In this document: in pieces, positions 63,185-64,000 of the stretch
How positions within the stretch are numbered: the first letter of the stretch is position 1
How the letters are laid out: each line of letters starts with the position of its first letter
Assembly: GCF_963678635.1 (NCBI RefSeq)
Contig: NC_087066.1
Coordinates: forward strand, 7,779,954-7,843,953
Direction: 5' to 3'
DNA length: 64,000 bases
From: Symsagittifera roscoffensis
Lineage: Eukaryota > Xenacoelomorpha > Acoela > Convolutidae
Notes under the pieces: generated by a model
The model's input: only the letters and a program-made list of their open reading frames with translations
Databases searched by the model: none
What the model was told of the DNA's origin: nothing
Made by a program: the position numbers and the translations under genes

Positions 63185-63430
63185 AATATATCGCGCGTTA
63201 ATTGTCCTAAATTGGCCAAAATGGCAATCTTTAAACCTTCATAAATTTGGAAAAAAGATCACAGGTGAAGTATCTTTTCAAATTTTAGCTCAGGGCAACA
63301 ATACCTTTCAAGTGACAAAAAAAATTCGGTCAAAAATGTCTAGTTACAACGACGAAATTTGTCGGAAGAAAAAAAACCCACCCGAGCACAAATATTCCGT
63401 TACTTTCGTATCAAAAGTCGGAACAATAAA
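63185..63430. repeat. Direct repeat, copy 2
   Basis: Second copy of the 62521-62772 sequence, about 660 bp further on. No ORF of interest in either. Confidence 0.85.
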
Positions 63431-63749
63431 AGTTATGTTCGCTATCATTGTATATATTGATGACTCAACAAGCTTATGCGCTGGCTAATTGACACCACAT
63501 TGAGCGTCAGTATTTTATTTTTGCAATAGTTTTCCCAAGCTCTACGTGGACTAACATATTCAACGTCTTCGGTTTTACACCTGCGTAACTCTGTCATTCA
63601 CTCTTATGTGGTAAGTGGGCCACTCAAAACCCCTCCTAAATGCAGAAAAACATCCATTGTTAGTTCAAATTCTAATCGTTAAAATAATCAAGCGTGTGTT
63701 GAGAAAACCTTGACCAGATCAAAATAGCGTTGTCCGAAATACTTAACTG

Positions 63750-63836
63750 AGTTCCTGCATCCAAATTTAGGCGTAAGTAATTGATTATAACGGATTATTA
63801 TGATGATTTTTTGACAATTATAATCGACTATACCCG
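63750..63836. mobile_element. Partial second copy of the GCATCC MITE
   Basis: tgcatccaaatttaggcgta and the next ~65 bases match the left end of the 25638-26132 element closely. The match stops at about 63836, where another element begins. Confidence 0.75.
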
Positions 63837-64000
63837 GGTTGACCTCCATAGACCAAAAATGCTAATCATACAATTCCATAAACTAAGTCTATGAAAAAAA
63901 AACTAATCATAAAATTTCCCACATTTTGCAAAAATGGTGTCATCGAATTTTCGACGAAATTTTCTCTTCTTTTGGCATAATAAATTTTGGTGTATCCTAC
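63837..64000. mobile_element. Partial copy of the intron-3 MITE, opposite orientation
   Basis: ggttgacctccatagaccaa and the following sequence to the window end is the reverse complement of 8250-8412, with moderate divergence. It interrupts the 63750 element, and runs out of the window. Confidence 0.75.

Noticed and set aside
1-64000. CRISPR array or bacterial operon
   Set aside because: Tandem arrays here have no unique spacers, and genes have introns. The DNA is eukaryotic.

Overview
The window is genomic DNA of a bilaterian invertebrate that I cannot name. It is AT-rich, has canonical GT-AG introns, and contains animal-type genes, Ty3/gypsy (Metaviridae-type) LTR elements and many small inverted-repeat transposons. 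There is nothing bacterial, no CRISPR array, and I found no convincing tRNA or rRNA gene.

Region 1 (1-25375, + strand): the last ten coding exons of a proprotein convertase 2 gene (PCSK2, neuroendocrine convertase). The exons join in phase and cover the end of the prodomain, the whole subtilisin-like catalytic domain (Asp, His, the PC2-specific oxyanion Asp, Ser) and the P domain, ending at a stop at 25373-25375. The signal peptide and most of the prodomain lie upstream of the window. Intron 3 (9.5 kb) carries a 21-bp minisatellite of about 56 units that ends 35 bp before exon 4. Intron 5 (8.7 kb) holds a complete, young LTR retrotransposon in antisense (15326-21456, target duplication GCCTG).

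Region 2 (25376-29960): small non-autonomous DNA transposons, including one element nested in another and three hAT-like MITEs, two with clear 8-bp target duplications.

Region 3 (about 29.8-37.3 kb): a tandem duplication of about 3.8 kb. Each unit carries, on the minus strand, a three-exon gene for a small secreted protein (86 aa and 83 aa). These genes are not visible as single ORFs. I found them by matching splice sites and reading frame between the two copies. Signal peptide and N-terminal half are conserved, the C-terminal half is not. This is the best candidate for something undescribed. The promoter-side flanks of the two units are almost identical over about 740 bp, which suggests recent gene conversion.

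Region 4 (37330-44278): a second, old Ty3/gypsy element on the minus strand (LTRs about 17% diverged, target duplication GACTG), inserted in the tail of the second duplication unit. Region 5 (about 45.4-50.4 kb): a third, broken Ty3/gypsy element without recognisable LTRs. All three elements have SUMO-interacting-motif-like segments in the pol tail.

Region 6 (53239-54982): an intronless, broken copy of the mitochondrial phosphate carrier gene (SLC25A3), whose first part is tandemly duplicated. Region 7 (54983-64000): no gene recognised, but several dispersed, tandem and inverted repeats.
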